Below are positions 43,585-52,098 of a stretch of 64,000 nt of DNA, one piece after another. Numbering within the stretch: position 1 is the first letter of the stretch; each line of letters begins with the position of its first letter. This DNA is from Chryseobacterium gilvum (GTDB taxonomy: Bacteria > Bacteroidota > Bacteroidia > Flavobacteriales > Weeksellaceae). The stretch is from positions 62,001 through 126,000 of the forward strand of contig NZ_JAOTEN010000001.1 in assembly GCF_025628965.1 (NCBI RefSeq), given 5' to 3'. The notes below the pieces were generated by a model that searched no databases, was not told the origin of the DNA, and saw only the letters and a list, made by a program, of their open reading frames with translations. A program made the position numbers and the translations under genes.

Positions 43585-44586
43585 TTATTTATACTTTAAA
43601 AGAGTATTGATTTTTTTTCTTGTTTGCAAAGATACTTTGTACGCTTCATCACGTAGCTTCTGTATTTTACCGACAGGCTGCAAAATCTCCGCACTCTCAT
43701 ACGGATTGAAAGATAGCAACTCATTGCCACAGTCTTTAGGATTGAGCAAAGCATCTTTATCCAGCCGTATTTCCCCGATTTTAATAAAAGTTGAATTCTT
43801 CCAATCCCGGTTAAGAATATTAACAGGCTGATCTTTCAGATTGTAACAAAACTGTACAAAAACATCAGATTCAAAATGATGAGCCCTGAAAAAATCTTCT
43901 ATTCCCTTTTTTACAGATACATTCTTCCCAAAATTTTCAGCTGCATTTTTCGGGCTTAATTTTATTTTAACCATATAATCTCCTATCCGGTAAACGCCTA
44001 CAGAATGATAATCAAAAGACAGGATAAAATTATTTTTGTTCCGAATGAATCGAAATACATGCTTCAAAAAAGGCATATATAAGAGATTAGGAATCAATGT
44101 ATAAAGTTGCTTTAATAAAGGAAAAAGATAGTTTGTTTTTTTAACAAAAAACCGGTTGATCACGGTAAACAGTTTTAAAAATTTTGTAACAGAATTAATT
44201 GGAAATAGAGGGAAATTCACCAAAGGATAATTGGCAATCGTACGATCTGCATCATCTTTTATTTTAATAGCAAAACCATATGCAGGGATATCTTTTCCGC
44301 CATTATTGATTTTAAGATGGGCATTCGATAACCGTACGGTAATATTGTATTTTTCTTTGTTAAATATAGCTTTCAGTTCAAAAGGCAATTCAGCACCGAT
44401 AACAAATTCCCCTTTCAAAACAGCATAGGTTTTTGCATGCGCATTTCTTGTAGAATAAGGTACATCACTGATAGCAGAGGATTTTTCCACAAAATCTGCA
44501 ATACTTTTTTTGGCTTCTTCCAGAAGTTGCTTTTCTTCATAGGTTAGCTTTTCAAAGTTCTTATGATAAGACAAAGGTTCCTGCAT
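43585..44586 (-). CDS. Catalase-related protein
   Basis: 333 residues, shorter than true catalases (about 480 or more). STRNAHAKTYAVLKGEFVIG places a histidine like the distal heme histidine; VRLSNAHLKINNGGKDIPAYGFAIK and LQPVGKIQKLRDEAYKVSLQ (with the possible heme-ligand Tyr) match the catalase-like family. Several helical, basic segments occur in the middle. Peroxidase or other heme activity is inferred only from the fold. Divergent from the FKBP gene, convergent with terC. Confidence 0.8.
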   Translation of the reverse strand: MQEPLSYHKNFEKLTYEEKQLLEEAKKSIADFVEKSSAISDVPYSTRNAHAKTYAVLKGEFVIGAELPFELKAIFNKEKYNITVRLSNAHLKINNGGKDIPAYGFAIKIKDDADRTIANYPLVNFPLFPINSVTKFLKLFTVINRFFVKKTNYLFPLLKQLYTLIPNLLYMPFLKHVFRFIRNKNNFILSFDYHSVGVYRIGDYMVKIKLSPKNAAENFGKNVSVKKGIEDFFRAHHFESDVFVQFCYNLKDQPVNILNRDWKNSTFIKIGEIRLDKDALLNPKDCGNELLSFNPYESAEILQPVGKIQKLRDEAYKVSLQTRKKINTLLKYK

Positions 44587-44708
44587 AAAATAATAAAATC
44601 CAATTATAACGCCAAGTTTTTTAATCTGCGTTAAGAGAACATTATACTTTGTTAAGTTTTATGCACTGGAACATGCAATTTCTTTTAATGAATCAGTGAT
44701 CAAAATAC

Positions 44709-44716
44709 TATCTTTG
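44709..44716 (+). promoter_or_regulatory. -7 element of the FKBP gene
   Basis: TATCTTTG lies 15 bp before ATG 44732. It also lies inside a longer in-frame extension from GTG 44696, which argues against that start. Confidence 0.6.
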
Positions 44717-44731
44717 TCAAAACATTTGAGA

Positions 44732-45166
44732 ATGGGAGTAGCAGACATGTTATTTAAACGTAAAAAAGAACAGGCAGAGAAAAACCTGAATGCAGGGAGA
44801 GCCTTTATGGAAGAAAATGCCTTAAAAGAAGGTGTCATTACTTTGCCAAGCGGATTGCAGTACGAAATTATCAAAGAAGGCGACGGTGCAAAACCTAAAT
44901 CCAAAGACACCGTAAAATGCCATTACCACGGTACAACAATCGATGGGAAAGTATTTGACAGCTCGGTAAAAAGAGGAACTCCGGCATCTTTTCCTCTGAA
45001 CCGCGTTATAAAAGGCTGGACGGAAGCTTTGCAGCTCATGCCTGTCGGAAGCAAATGGAAACTGTTTCTTCCTCCGAATTTAGCCTACGGTGAAGAACAG
45101 ATCAGCAAAGAAATAGGTCCCAACAGTACACTTATTTTCGAGGTCGAATTATTGGGAATAAAATAA
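44732..45166 (+). CDS. FKBP-type peptidyl-prolyl isomerase
   Basis: 144 residues from ATG 44732 (MGVADMLFKRKKEQAEKNLN). An N-terminal helical region of about 35 residues precedes the FKBP domain: VKCHYHGTTIDGKVFDSS, FPLNRVIKGWTEALQLMPVG, LPPNLAYGEEQI and STLIFEVELLGIK. It has no signal peptide, so it is cytoplasmic. It catalyses proline isomerisation. Monocistronic. Confidence 0.92.
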   Translation: MGVADMLFKRKKEQAEKNLNAGRAFMEENALKEGVITLPSGLQYEIIKEGDGAKPKSKDTVKCHYHGTTIDGKVFDSSVKRGTPASFPLNRVIKGWTEALQLMPVGSKWKLFLPPNLAYGEEQISKEIGPNSTLIFEVELLGIK

Positions 45167-45218
45167 ACTTAAAGGAATTTGCCGAATGGTAGGTTCTTTT
45201 TTTTTAAACAAAATTAAT

Positions 45219-45237
45219 TGTAATTATTTTTGTTACA
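45219..45237. promoter_or_regulatory. Rrf2 operator copy 1, over the promoter
   Basis: TGTAATTATTTTTGTTACA, 19 bp, identical at 16 of 19 positions to the perfect palindrome at 45698-45716. It covers the -33 TTG (45230-45232), so binding should block transcription. Confidence 0.65.
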
Positions 45238-45259
45238 TTTAAAAATTTAATTACCTTTG
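45230..45259 (+). promoter_or_regulatory. Promoter of the Rrf2 regulator gene
   Basis: TTG (45230-45232), 19 bp, TACCTTTG (45252-45259): a full consensus match. Predicted start near 45264, only about six bases before ATG 45270. Confidence 0.8.
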
Positions 45260-45269
45260 TCCTATTATT

Positions 45270-45680
45270 ATGAGCAATACAAGATTTGCTACGGCAGTAC
45301 ATATCATGACGTTGTTGTCAAAATCATATCCGGAATGGCTTACTTCTGACTGGATTGCGGGAAGCATCAATGTCAATCCCGTTATTATACGTAAAGAATT
45401 GGGAGGATTAAAAAAAGCAGGCTTAGTAGAAAGCAGGCTCGGAAAAGAAGGCGGAATTCGGCTTTCGAAAAACCCGGACTTGATACAGATTTCAGAAATT
45501 TATACTGTTATCCAAAATAATGAATTGTTAGGAAAAAAAAATATGAAGCCTAATCCCAATTGCAGCGTAGGAAAAGAAATCAACATCCATCTTGATGAAT
45601 TGTTTGACGAGACCACCCAATTGGTTCTGAATTTCTTGAAAAATAAGTCTCTTCAGGAATTTACCAATCAGTTCAGATAA
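45270..45680 (+). CDS. Rrf2 family regulator, YwnA-like
   Basis: 136 residues. MSNTRFATAVHIMTLLS, WLTSDWIAGSINVNPVIIRK and LGGLKKAGLVESRLGKEGGI are the winged-helix signatures of Rrf2. The cysteine triad of Fe-S Rrf2 proteins (IscR, NsrR) is absent; only one Cys (PNPNCSVGKEI) is present, so it belongs to the non-cluster group that includes B. subtilis YwnA. Two copies of a 19-bp palindrome flank it. Confidence 0.92.
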   Translation: MSNTRFATAVHIMTLLSKSYPEWLTSDWIAGSINVNPVIIRKELGGLKKAGLVESRLGKEGGIRLSKNPDLIQISEIYTVIQNNELLGKKNMKPNPNCSVGKEINIHLDELFDETTQLVLNFLKNKSLQEFTNQFR

Positions 45681-45697
45681 AAATTTTTAATCATAAA

Positions 45698-45716
45698 TGT
45701 AATAATATTTATTACA
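45698..45716. promoter_or_regulatory. Rrf2 operator copy 2, before the target gene
   Basis: TGTAATAATATTTATTACA is a perfect palindrome (8-bp arms, 3-bp centre) located 22 bp upstream of the NAD(P)-binding protein gene. Confidence 0.7.
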
Positions 45717-45738
45717 AATAAAATTTAAATAAAATACT

Positions 45739-46389
45739 ATGAAAAAAGTAGCCGTAATTGGTGCCACAGGTTTTGTGGGCACACAAGTTGTAAAAGAATT
45801 GGAAAATAGAGGGTACTCCGTTGAAGCCATTGTGAGAGACGCTTCTAAAGTAAACGAGAATGAAAAAGTAAAGGCAAAAAGCATTAATGTAAACAACATC
45901 GATGATTTGGCAGAAGCCTTAAAAGGAAATGATGCCGTGATCAGTGCTTTCAATGCGGGATGGACTAATCCTAATCTTTATGAAGATTTTTTAAAAGGTT
46001 CTGTCAACATAGAAAAAGCAGTCGAAAAATCGGGTGTAAAGAGATTTATTACAGTGGGTGGAGCCGGAAGTCTTTATATTGACGGGCAGCAGTTGGTAGA
46101 CAGTGTAGATTTTCCTGCCGAAATAAAACCGGGTGCTACTTCAGCAAGAGATTATCTGAATGAAATTAAGAAGAATGATAATTTGGACTGGACGTTTTTC
46201 AGCCCCGCTATCGAAATGCATCAGGGAACTGCCGGAATCAGGACCGGAATGTACAGAACTGCATTAGAAAATCCTGTTTTCGATGAAAACGGGAGAAGTA
46301 TTCTTTCTGTAGAAGATGTTGCCGTAGTTTTAGTAGACGAATTGGAACAGAATAACCACATTCGTGAGCGTTTTACGGCTGCGTATTAA
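45739..46389 (+). CDS. NAD(P)-binding oxidoreductase, YwnB-like
   Basis: 216-residue atypical SDR. VAVIGATGFVGTQVVKELEN is the dinucleotide loop (GxxGxxG), and AVISAFNAGW, FITVGGAGSLYID and WTFFSPAIEMHQG match the NmrA/YwnB-type NADH-binding family. These usually lack the classical Ser-Tyr-Lys activity and may sense or reduce quinone-like compounds. The gene pair with the Rrf2 regulator mirrors ywnA-ywnB of Bacillus. Confidence 0.9.
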   Translation: MKKVAVIGATGFVGTQVVKELENRGYSVEAIVRDASKVNENEKVKAKSINVNNIDDLAEALKGNDAVISAFNAGWTNPNLYEDFLKGSVNIEKAVEKSGVKRFITVGGAGSLYIDGQQLVDSVDFPAEIKPGATSARDYLNEIKKNDNLDWTFFSPAIEMHQGTAGIRTGMYRTALENPVFDENGRSILSVEDVAVVLVDELEQNNHIRERFTAAY

Positions 46390-46406
46390 TTTTTTGAATC
46401 TATTTG

Positions 46407-46441
46407 AAATTTCGGCGGCACCAAAGGTGCCGCCGAAATTT
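46407..46441. terminator. Strong bidirectional terminator
   Basis: A perfect 16-bp stem (46407-46422 with 46426-46441) with loop AAA and a GC-rich core TTCGGCGGCACC. It lies between convergent genes and is unusually GC-rich for this chromosome. Confidence 0.9.
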
Positions 46442-46453
46442 ATTGTAAACTAT

Positions 46454-47476
46454 TTACAGATTCATAAACAGTTTTGGGTTCACCGGAGTATTGTTTTTGT
46501 GCACTTCATAATGAAGGTGAGGCCCTGTCGAACGCCCGGAATTTCCTGATTTGGCAATAACCTGGCCGACTTTTACTTTATCGTTGGTTTTGGCAATCAA
46601 TTGAGACAAATGTCCATAAAGAGTAGCCAATCCATTTCCGTGAGAGACAATCACACAGTTTCCATATCCCCCTTTTTGCCCTGAAAAAATAACGGTTCCT
46701 GCAGCAGTGGCGATCACATTCGATCCAAAAGCAACGGCAATATCAAGACCTTTATGAAACTGCATCTGATCAGCTTCCGCAGGCGGATTATTTTTTTCAA
46801 CAGGAGTTTTAGAAGGGGTAGCCACACTTTTTACAGAAGAATTTGCTGAAGCAGAAGCAACGGGTGCGCTGGCTGTTTTTGGCGTTACCATTACTTTTAC
46901 TTCTCTTTTATTTCCGTAACTGTCTGTAAGCTCGATAATTTTTTCAACGGGTTCAGCTTTCACCTCCGGTTTAGGAGCGGCCGCAACTGTTGCTGGTTTT
47001 ACCTCAGCGGTAGTTTTTACAGATGCCAATACAGTTTTAAAAGGGATAGGGTTTTTTCTTACCCCGAAATTTGATGAAATATACCCGTCAGTCGGCATTC
47101 CTAAAGGAACCTGCATCAGTTTTTTCTGAAGATCCATCAGATATTGGCTGTACCGGTTTGACTGCTTTGCCAAGTAGATTGAATTTGAAATGCTGTCGTT
47201 GTCCAGAACCATTAGTTTTTCATTCTGGATATTTTTTGATTTTAAAAAAGAATTCAGCTGTCCTATGGTTTGATCTACCAGGCTTAGATCCGTTTTCATC
47301 TTTAAATAATCTACACTGTCTTTTTCTGTATTGATTTTTACCAGATTGACTTCATAATTTTTATCGTCTTTCTCAGAAAAAAGTTTGGCGATAAAAATGC
47401 CTTGCGCAAAAACTACAAGTGAAAGTGCGCCAATCAGAATTGATACTTTCTTTTTGGCTATTAAAAATTTCTTCAT
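46454..47476 (-). CDS. M23 family metallopeptidase with LytM domain
   Basis: 340 residues. A short cytoplasmic N-terminus and one helix (SILIGALSLVVFAQGIFIA) anchor it. A coiled region (about 30-125) and an Ala/Pro/Val-rich linker (about 150-235) lead to a C-terminal LytM domain with zinc ligands in QFHKGLDIAVAFGS and TGPHLHYEVHKNN. It acts in the periplasm on peptidoglycan cross-bridges, with a likely role in cell separation or envelope remodelling. Confidence 0.92.
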   Translation of the reverse strand: MKKFLIAKKKVSILIGALSLVVFAQGIFIAKLFSEKDDKNYEVNLVKINTEKDSVDYLKMKTDLSLVDQTIGQLNSFLKSKNIQNEKLMVLDNDSISNSIYLAKQSNRYSQYLMDLQKKLMQVPLGMPTDGYISSNFGVRKNPIPFKTVLASVKTTAEVKPATVAAAPKPEVKAEPVEKIIELTDSYGNKREVKVMVTPKTASAPVASASANSSVKSVATPSKTPVEKNNPPAEADQMQFHKGLDIAVAFGSNVIATAAGTVIFSGQKGGYGNCVIVSHGNGLATLYGHLSQLIAKTNDKVKVGQVIAKSGNSGRSTGPHLHYEVHKNNTPVNPKLFMNL

Positions 47477-47513
47477 TTCTTTTTCTTAGAATTTAGAACC
47501 GGTTTTAAGGGTG

Positions 47514-47521
47514 CAAATTTA
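47514..47521 (-). promoter_or_regulatory. -7 element of the M23 peptidase gene
   Basis: Minus-strand TAAATTTG, 38 bp before the start at 47476. Confidence 0.45.
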
Positions 47522-47663
47522 ATTAAAATAAATTTTGAGATATGACATTACCTATAAATAGTTTATAATAACGGTGTTTTTATCATTTAATTGTCTGTTG
47601 ATGGTAATTTTTTATAAAACAAATTTATTGGAAGTATACTTTTCGGATCATTCTTTGTTTTAA

Positions 47664-47671
47664 TATATTTG
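47664..47671 (+). promoter_or_regulatory. -7 element of gpsA
   Basis: TATATTTG, 18 bp before the gpsA ATG (47689). Confidence 0.5.
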
Positions 47672-47688
47672 CACTTTACATTTTAATT

Positions 47689-48729
47689 ATGGCGAAAAAG
47701 AAATCAGTTTCAGAATCTGCAGACTCAAAAAAGAATAAGAATGATATTTCTGTCGGGGTTGTAGGCAGCGGAAGTTTTGCGACTGCTATTGTAAAAATGC
47801 TTGTTGAAAATTGTAAAACCGTACATTGGTGTGTACGAAGTGAATTTGTGAAAGGGGCCATTGAGCTTCGTGGCCATAACCCGACATATCTTACCGCAGT
47901 TAATTTTAATCTTAAACACTTAAAGCTTACCACCGATATCAACGAGCTCGTTTCTGCCTGTGACGTCGTAGTTTTGGCAACACCATCAATTTATCTTTCA
48001 GACACGATGGAAAAAATGAATTGTGAGTATAAAGATAAAATTTTCGTTTCTGCGATTAAAGGGATTATTCCCAAAGTAAATGATGTCGTTGCCCATTATC
48101 TCAAAGAAGAATTTCAGATTGGTTTCAGAAATCAGGCGGTAATTGCAGGCCCTTGTCACGCAGAAGAGGTTGCGATGGAACGTCTTTCCTATCTTACGGT
48201 TGCCACTGTGGAAGATGAAACTTCAGACAAACTGGTTGGGATTTTCAATTCAGATTTTATTAAAGTCAATTCAAGTAAAGATATCCTAGGAAACGAGTAC
48301 AGCGCTATTCTTAAAAATATTTTTGCCATCGGAGCCGGTATTGCGAGCGGATTAGGATATGGGGATAACTTTACCGCAGTCTTCGTTTCCAATGCGATCC
48401 GCGAGATGGAAACTTTTTTAGAAGCAATTTACGAAGCGCCGCGTGATGTAAATGAGAGTGCTTATTTAGGAGATTTGCTCGTTACAGCGTACTCTTTATT
48501 TTCAAGAAACCGGAATCTTGGAAACCTTATCGGAAAAGGATATACCGTAAAATCAGCCATCCAGTCGATGAATATGATCGCGGAAGGATATTATGCAGCA
48601 GATTCTATTTATAAAACATCTAAGCAGAAAAATCTTAAGTTACCTATCATAGACACGATTTACGGAATTCTATACGAAGGTAAAAACGCAGAAAAACAGT
48701 TTAAGAAGCTCACTGCAAAATTAAATTAA
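47689..48729 (+). CDS. gpsA: Glycerol-3-phosphate dehydrogenase [NAD(P)+]
   Basis: 346 residues. A polar N-terminal tail (MAKKKSVSESADSKKNKN) precedes the Rossmann loop VGVVGSGSFATAIVKML. FVSAIKGIIPKV, VIAGPCHAEEV, ILKNIFAIGAGIASGLGYG (with the catalytic Lys) and NFTAVFVSNAIREME are GpsA signatures. It makes sn-glycerol-3-phosphate from DHAP for phospholipids. Cytoplasmic. Confidence 0.95.
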   Translation: MAKKKSVSESADSKKNKNDISVGVVGSGSFATAIVKMLVENCKTVHWCVRSEFVKGAIELRGHNPTYLTAVNFNLKHLKLTTDINELVSACDVVVLATPSIYLSDTMEKMNCEYKDKIFVSAIKGIIPKVNDVVAHYLKEEFQIGFRNQAVIAGPCHAEEVAMERLSYLTVATVEDETSDKLVGIFNSDFIKVNSSKDILGNEYSAILKNIFAIGAGIASGLGYGDNFTAVFVSNAIREMETFLEAIYEAPRDVNESAYLGDLLVTAYSLFSRNRNLGNLIGKGYTVKSAIQSMNMIAEGYYAADSIYKTSKQKNLKLPIIDTIYGILYEGKNAEKQFKKLTAKLN

Positions 48730-48747
48730 TCAATATCATAAAACATA

Positions 48748-48776
48748 AACATCAGCACAACGGCTGGTGTTTTTTT
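48748..48776 (+). terminator. Terminator of gpsA
   Basis: AACATCAGC (48748-48756) pairs with GCTGGTGTT (48763-48771, one G-T pair), followed by a run of T. Confidence 0.88.
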
Positions 48777-48856
48777 ATGCTCATCATCCGCTGAAAATAG
48801 GATATACATGATTGATGATTCCAGATTTAAAATTAATTCCGTCTTAAAATGCAATC

Positions 48857-48876
48857 GGCAAAAATCTTCGGATTTT
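48857..48876. other. Small TTCG-tetraloop hairpin upstream of mqo
   Basis: AAAAATC-TTCG-GATTTTT forms a 7-bp stem closed by a stable tetraloop about 80 bp before mqo. It may be the end of a small transcript or part of the mqo leader. I cannot tell which. Confidence 0.35.
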
Positions 48877-48950
48877 TATAAGCGTTAAAAATCATTAAAT
48901 ACGGCATGTAATCTAAAACTTTTCACGAAATTCGTAATAAAATTTACTTC

Positions 48951-50456
48951 ATGCCCAATTCATTGATACGAAGAACTCCAAAGCCAAAATACGATATGGT
49001 TCTGATCGGAGGCGGAATTATGAGCGCGACTTTAGCGACGTTGCTTCACGAGTTTGATCCTACTTTAGAAATTGCCATTTTTGAAAGACTGGGAAGGTTT
49101 GCCAAAGAAAGTACTGCGGCATGGAACAATGCTGGAACAGGTCACTCGGCTTTTTGTGAATTAAATTACACTCCGGAAAATGCAGACGGAACGATAGAAA
49201 TATCAAAAGCAGAAAAAATTGCAGAGCAGTTTGAGATTTCAAAGCAGTTCTGGTCTTATCTTATTGAAAAGCAATATATCCAGAATCCGCAGGAGTTTAT
49301 TAATTCCTGTCCGCACATGAGTCTGGTTTTTGGCGAAAAAGATGCAGAATACCTCAGGAAACGGTTCGAAACAATGAAAAAATCTGCATTGTTTTCTGAA
49401 ATGGAATTTTCAACAGATCATCATCAGCTCAGAGAATGGATTCCTCTGGTGATGAGCAAAAGAAATGAATCTGAAGTTTTGGCCGCGACCAGGATGGATC
49501 TCGGAACAGATGTCAACTTCGGGACTTTAACAAGAAAAATGGGAAGACACTTGCTGGAAGATTCGCATGTTGAGGTTTTCTTGTACCACGAGGTCAAAGA
49601 CATTGATCCCAGAGAAGACGGAAAATGGGAAATGAAGGTAAAAGACAGAATTCACAGCCATAAGCAGGAAGTAGTAGCAGATTTTGTGTTCATCGGCGCG
49701 GGAGGCTATGCTTTGCCGCTGCTCGAAAGCTCTGAAATTAAAGAAAGTCAAGGGTATGGTGGTTTCCCGGTTTCAGGAGAATGGCTGGTAACCCATAATC
49801 AGGAACTGGTAGAAAAACATCAGGCAAAAGTCTATACACAAGCCACAGTAGATGCGCCGCCAATGTCGGTTCCGCATTTGGATCTGAGAATTATTGATGG
49901 CAAAAAAGCATTGCTTTTCGGTCCTTTTGCAGGTTTCTCTACCAAGTTTTTAAAAGAAGGCAGCTATCTTGATCTGCCGGAAAGTGTCAATACCAAAAAT
50001 ATAAAATCCCTATTCGGAGCTTGGTGGCACAATATTCCGCTTACCAAATATCTCATTCAGCAGGTTGCCATGACCAAAGCTCAGAGAATACAGCATTTAA
50101 GAGAATTTGTAAAAGATGCCAAAGAAGAAGACTGGGAACTGAAAATTGCAGGACAAAGAGTTCAGGTTATTAAAAAAGATGAAGCACAGGGCGGCAAACT
50201 GGAATTTGGAACTGAAGTCGTCGTCAATAAACAGGGAACCATCGCGTCATTATTAGGAGCTTCACCGGGAGCTTCTACAGCAGTATTTGCAATGCTGAAT
50301 GTAATCGAAAAATGTTTCCCCGACAAACTAAATGGCGAGTGGAAAGATAAGCTGTTAGAAATGATCCCATCATACGGACAAAAACTATCTGAACATCCCG
50401 AACTTACAGAAAAAGTAAGAGCCTACAGCAAAGAAAAATTAGGATTAAAATATTAA
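48951..50456 (+). CDS. mqo: Malate:quinone oxidoreductase
   Basis: 501 residues; FAD-dependent peripheral membrane enzyme oxidising malate to oxaloacetate and reducing quinone, feeding the same quinone pool as complex I. DMVLIGGGIMSATLATLL is the FAD loop; NNAGTGHSAFCELNYTP, MSVPHLDLRIIDGKKALLFG and LLGASPGASTAVFAML are Mqo signatures. Length is normal. Confidence 0.96.
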   Translation: MPNSLIRRTPKPKYDMVLIGGGIMSATLATLLHEFDPTLEIAIFERLGRFAKESTAAWNNAGTGHSAFCELNYTPENADGTIEISKAEKIAEQFEISKQFWSYLIEKQYIQNPQEFINSCPHMSLVFGEKDAEYLRKRFETMKKSALFSEMEFSTDHHQLREWIPLVMSKRNESEVLAATRMDLGTDVNFGTLTRKMGRHLLEDSHVEVFLYHEVKDIDPREDGKWEMKVKDRIHSHKQEVVADFVFIGAGGYALPLLESSEIKESQGYGGFPVSGEWLVTHNQELVEKHQAKVYTQATVDAPPMSVPHLDLRIIDGKKALLFGPFAGFSTKFLKEGSYLDLPESVNTKNIKSLFGAWWHNIPLTKYLIQQVAMTKAQRIQHLREFVKDAKEEDWELKIAGQRVQVIKKDEAQGGKLEFGTEVVVNKQGTIASLLGASPGASTAVFAMLNVIEKCFPDKLNGEWKDKLLEMIPSYGQKLSEHPELTEKVRAYSKEKLGLKY

Positions 50457-50516
50457 ATACGGAAATAAGCAAAAGCTATCATAAAACGTAGCCTTCTGCT
50501 TACAACCATTGTTATT

Positions 50517-50915
50517 ATGACAGAAACCATTGTAAAACCGATCATTACCCAGGAGCTTTTAGAATCTCTTCAGACCAAAATTGAAGAAGAGAAACAAGTG
50601 ATTGTCCACTGTTGTTTTCCGGCGTCACCACTGTTGGGAAATCTAATCAGAATATGGAATTCGACGGTTCTGATTGATAAAAATTCGAGTCACCAAAGCA
50701 AACTGATCCACGCTGAAAATATCTCCGTATTTCCCAACTGGACAGTAATTCCGTTTATGAAAGACTATTGGTTTACGCTGGTATTTTCCGGGTTGCCGAA
50801 AGATTGCAAAAGCTTTGATTTTAAAGAGGTGATTCCTGAAGAAGGTGGGTTTTTTGTAAAATCAATAAAAAGAAATACTTCAGATATTTACAGAATTAAA
50901 ATCTCAGAAGAATAA
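50517..50915 (+). CDS. Unrecognised small protein
   Basis: 132 residues, no signal peptide or membrane helix. QVIVHCCFPASPLLGNLIRI, NWTVIPFMKDYWFTLVFSGL and FKEVIPEEGGFFVKSI suggest a compact alpha/beta domain. No family known to me. Its stop shares one base with the start of the DUF1684 gene (TAATG), so the two are translationally coupled. Confidence 0.75.
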   Translation: MTETIVKPIITQELLESLQTKIEEEKQVIVHCCFPASPLLGNLIRIWNSTVLIDKNSSHQSKLIHAENISVFPNWTVIPFMKDYWFTLVFSGLPKDCKSFDFKEVIPEEGGFFVKSIKRNTSDIYRIKISEE

Positions 50916-51541
50916 TGAAAAAGTATATCTTATTTTTACTTTTCTTATTTCCTGTGTTGCTATTTTCTCAGGGAAATCAACAGCAGTCTAAAGAAATTCA
51001 AGACATTATAACATTTCAGAGAAATTTAAATAAAGAATATTCAGACCCAAAAGAAACACCTTTACGAGGGGATAATTTTGCGGCATTTAAACAGCATCCT
51101 TTTTTTCCGATTGATTTAAAATACAGAGTTACCGCAGAATTTACTAAAACTGAAAACCCAAAGCCTTTTGATCTTCCAACTTCTTCAGGCAAAACAAAAT
51201 CCTATCAGGAATTTGGCAAAGCAACTTTTACTTTAAAGGGTAAATCTTATACTTTAAACATCTACCAAAGTTTAGATTTAATGAAAACGGAAGAGTATAA
51301 AGATTACCTTTTCCTCCCTTTTCGTGACGAAACTAATAATAAAGAGACGTACGGCGGAGGAAAATATATGGATCTGAAAATTCCTAAAGGACATACAATC
51401 ATTCTGGATTTTAATACCTCTTATCAGCCTTATTGCGCGTACAATGCATATGATTACAATTGCCCGATTGTACCTGATGAGAATAAATTACCGGTTGAAA
51501 TCCGTGCCGGAGTGATGTACGAAAATATTTATCATCATTAA
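50915..51541 (+). CDS. Exported DUF1684 protein
   Basis: 208 residues. The signal peptide MKKYILFLLFLFPVLLFSQG is followed by QDIITFQRNLNKEYSDPKET, FPIDLKYRVTAEF, YGGGKYMDLKIPKGHTIILD and YDYNCPIVPDENKLPVEIRA, the DUF1684 pattern. Periplasmic or lipid-facing; function unknown. Second gene of a three-gene unit; the acetyltransferase begins 3 bp later. Confidence 0.88.
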   Translation: MKKYILFLLFLFPVLLFSQGNQQQSKEIQDIITFQRNLNKEYSDPKETPLRGDNFAAFKQHPFFPIDLKYRVTAEFTKTENPKPFDLPTSSGKTKSYQEFGKATFTLKGKSYTLNIYQSLDLMKTEEYKDYLFLPFRDETNNKETYGGGKYMDLKIPKGHTIILDFNTSYQPYCAYNAYDYNCPIVPDENKLPVEIRAGVMYENIYHH

Positions 51542-51544
51542 AAT

Positions 51545-52027
51545 ATGATTAATTTAAAATTTTATAAGCCCGATCATTTGCCTGAGCTTGATTATGCTTT
51601 AGACGATATCCAATCCCAGTTTACCGCAACGGCAAAACAGGCATTGGAAAAAATTGAAGAAAGAAATCTGAACGACGATTTTTTTGCCTATCCTATTACC
51701 ATTTTTTACAACGAAAAAGCTGCTGGTTTTTTTGTCCTTGATTTTGGAGATGATAAACTGGATCTTACTGAAAACAAAAATGCAGTTTTACTCCGTTCAT
51801 TATCTGTAAACCCAGATTTTCAGGGAAAAGGAATCGGGAAACAGGCCATGATTGAAGTCGATCTTTTTATCAGGGAACATTTTTCAGAATGTGACGAAAT
51901 TGTTCTGGCGGTGAACGAAAAAAATACCGTAGCCTTTCAGATCTATTCTAATACAGGATATCAGTATGAAGGGAAGATGAGGGATGGAAGAAGCGGCCCC
52001 CAGTTTTTGATGACTAAAAAACTTTAA
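51545..52027 (+). CDS. GNAT family N-acetyltransferase
   Basis: 160 residues. VLLRSLSVNPDFQGKGIGKQ is the acetyl-CoA loop (QGKGIG), and VLAVNEKNTVAFQIYSNTGY with YEGKMRDGRSGPQ is the C-terminal signature. Cytoplasmic; substrate unknown. Third gene of the unit beginning at 50517. Confidence 0.9.
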   Translation: MINLKFYKPDHLPELDYALDDIQSQFTATAKQALEKIEERNLNDDFFAYPITIFYNEKAAGFFVLDFGDDKLDLTENKNAVLLRSLSVNPDFQGKGIGKQAMIEVDLFIREHFSECDEIVLAVNEKNTVAFQIYSNTGYQYEGKMRDGRSGPQFLMTKKL

Positions 52028-52098
52028 TGGAATTTTAAGGCTCGGAATTTTTGTTTGGCGTGATCCTTTCAGCACATTCAATATAAAAAAATTAAATC

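Noticed and set aside
43585-44586. A full catalase
   Set aside because: At 333 residues it is too short and only the catalase-like core motifs are present, so it is called catalase-related.
44696-44731. GTG start extending the FKBP gene by 12 codons
   Set aside because: The extension contains the TATCTTTG promoter element; ATG 44732 is the better start.
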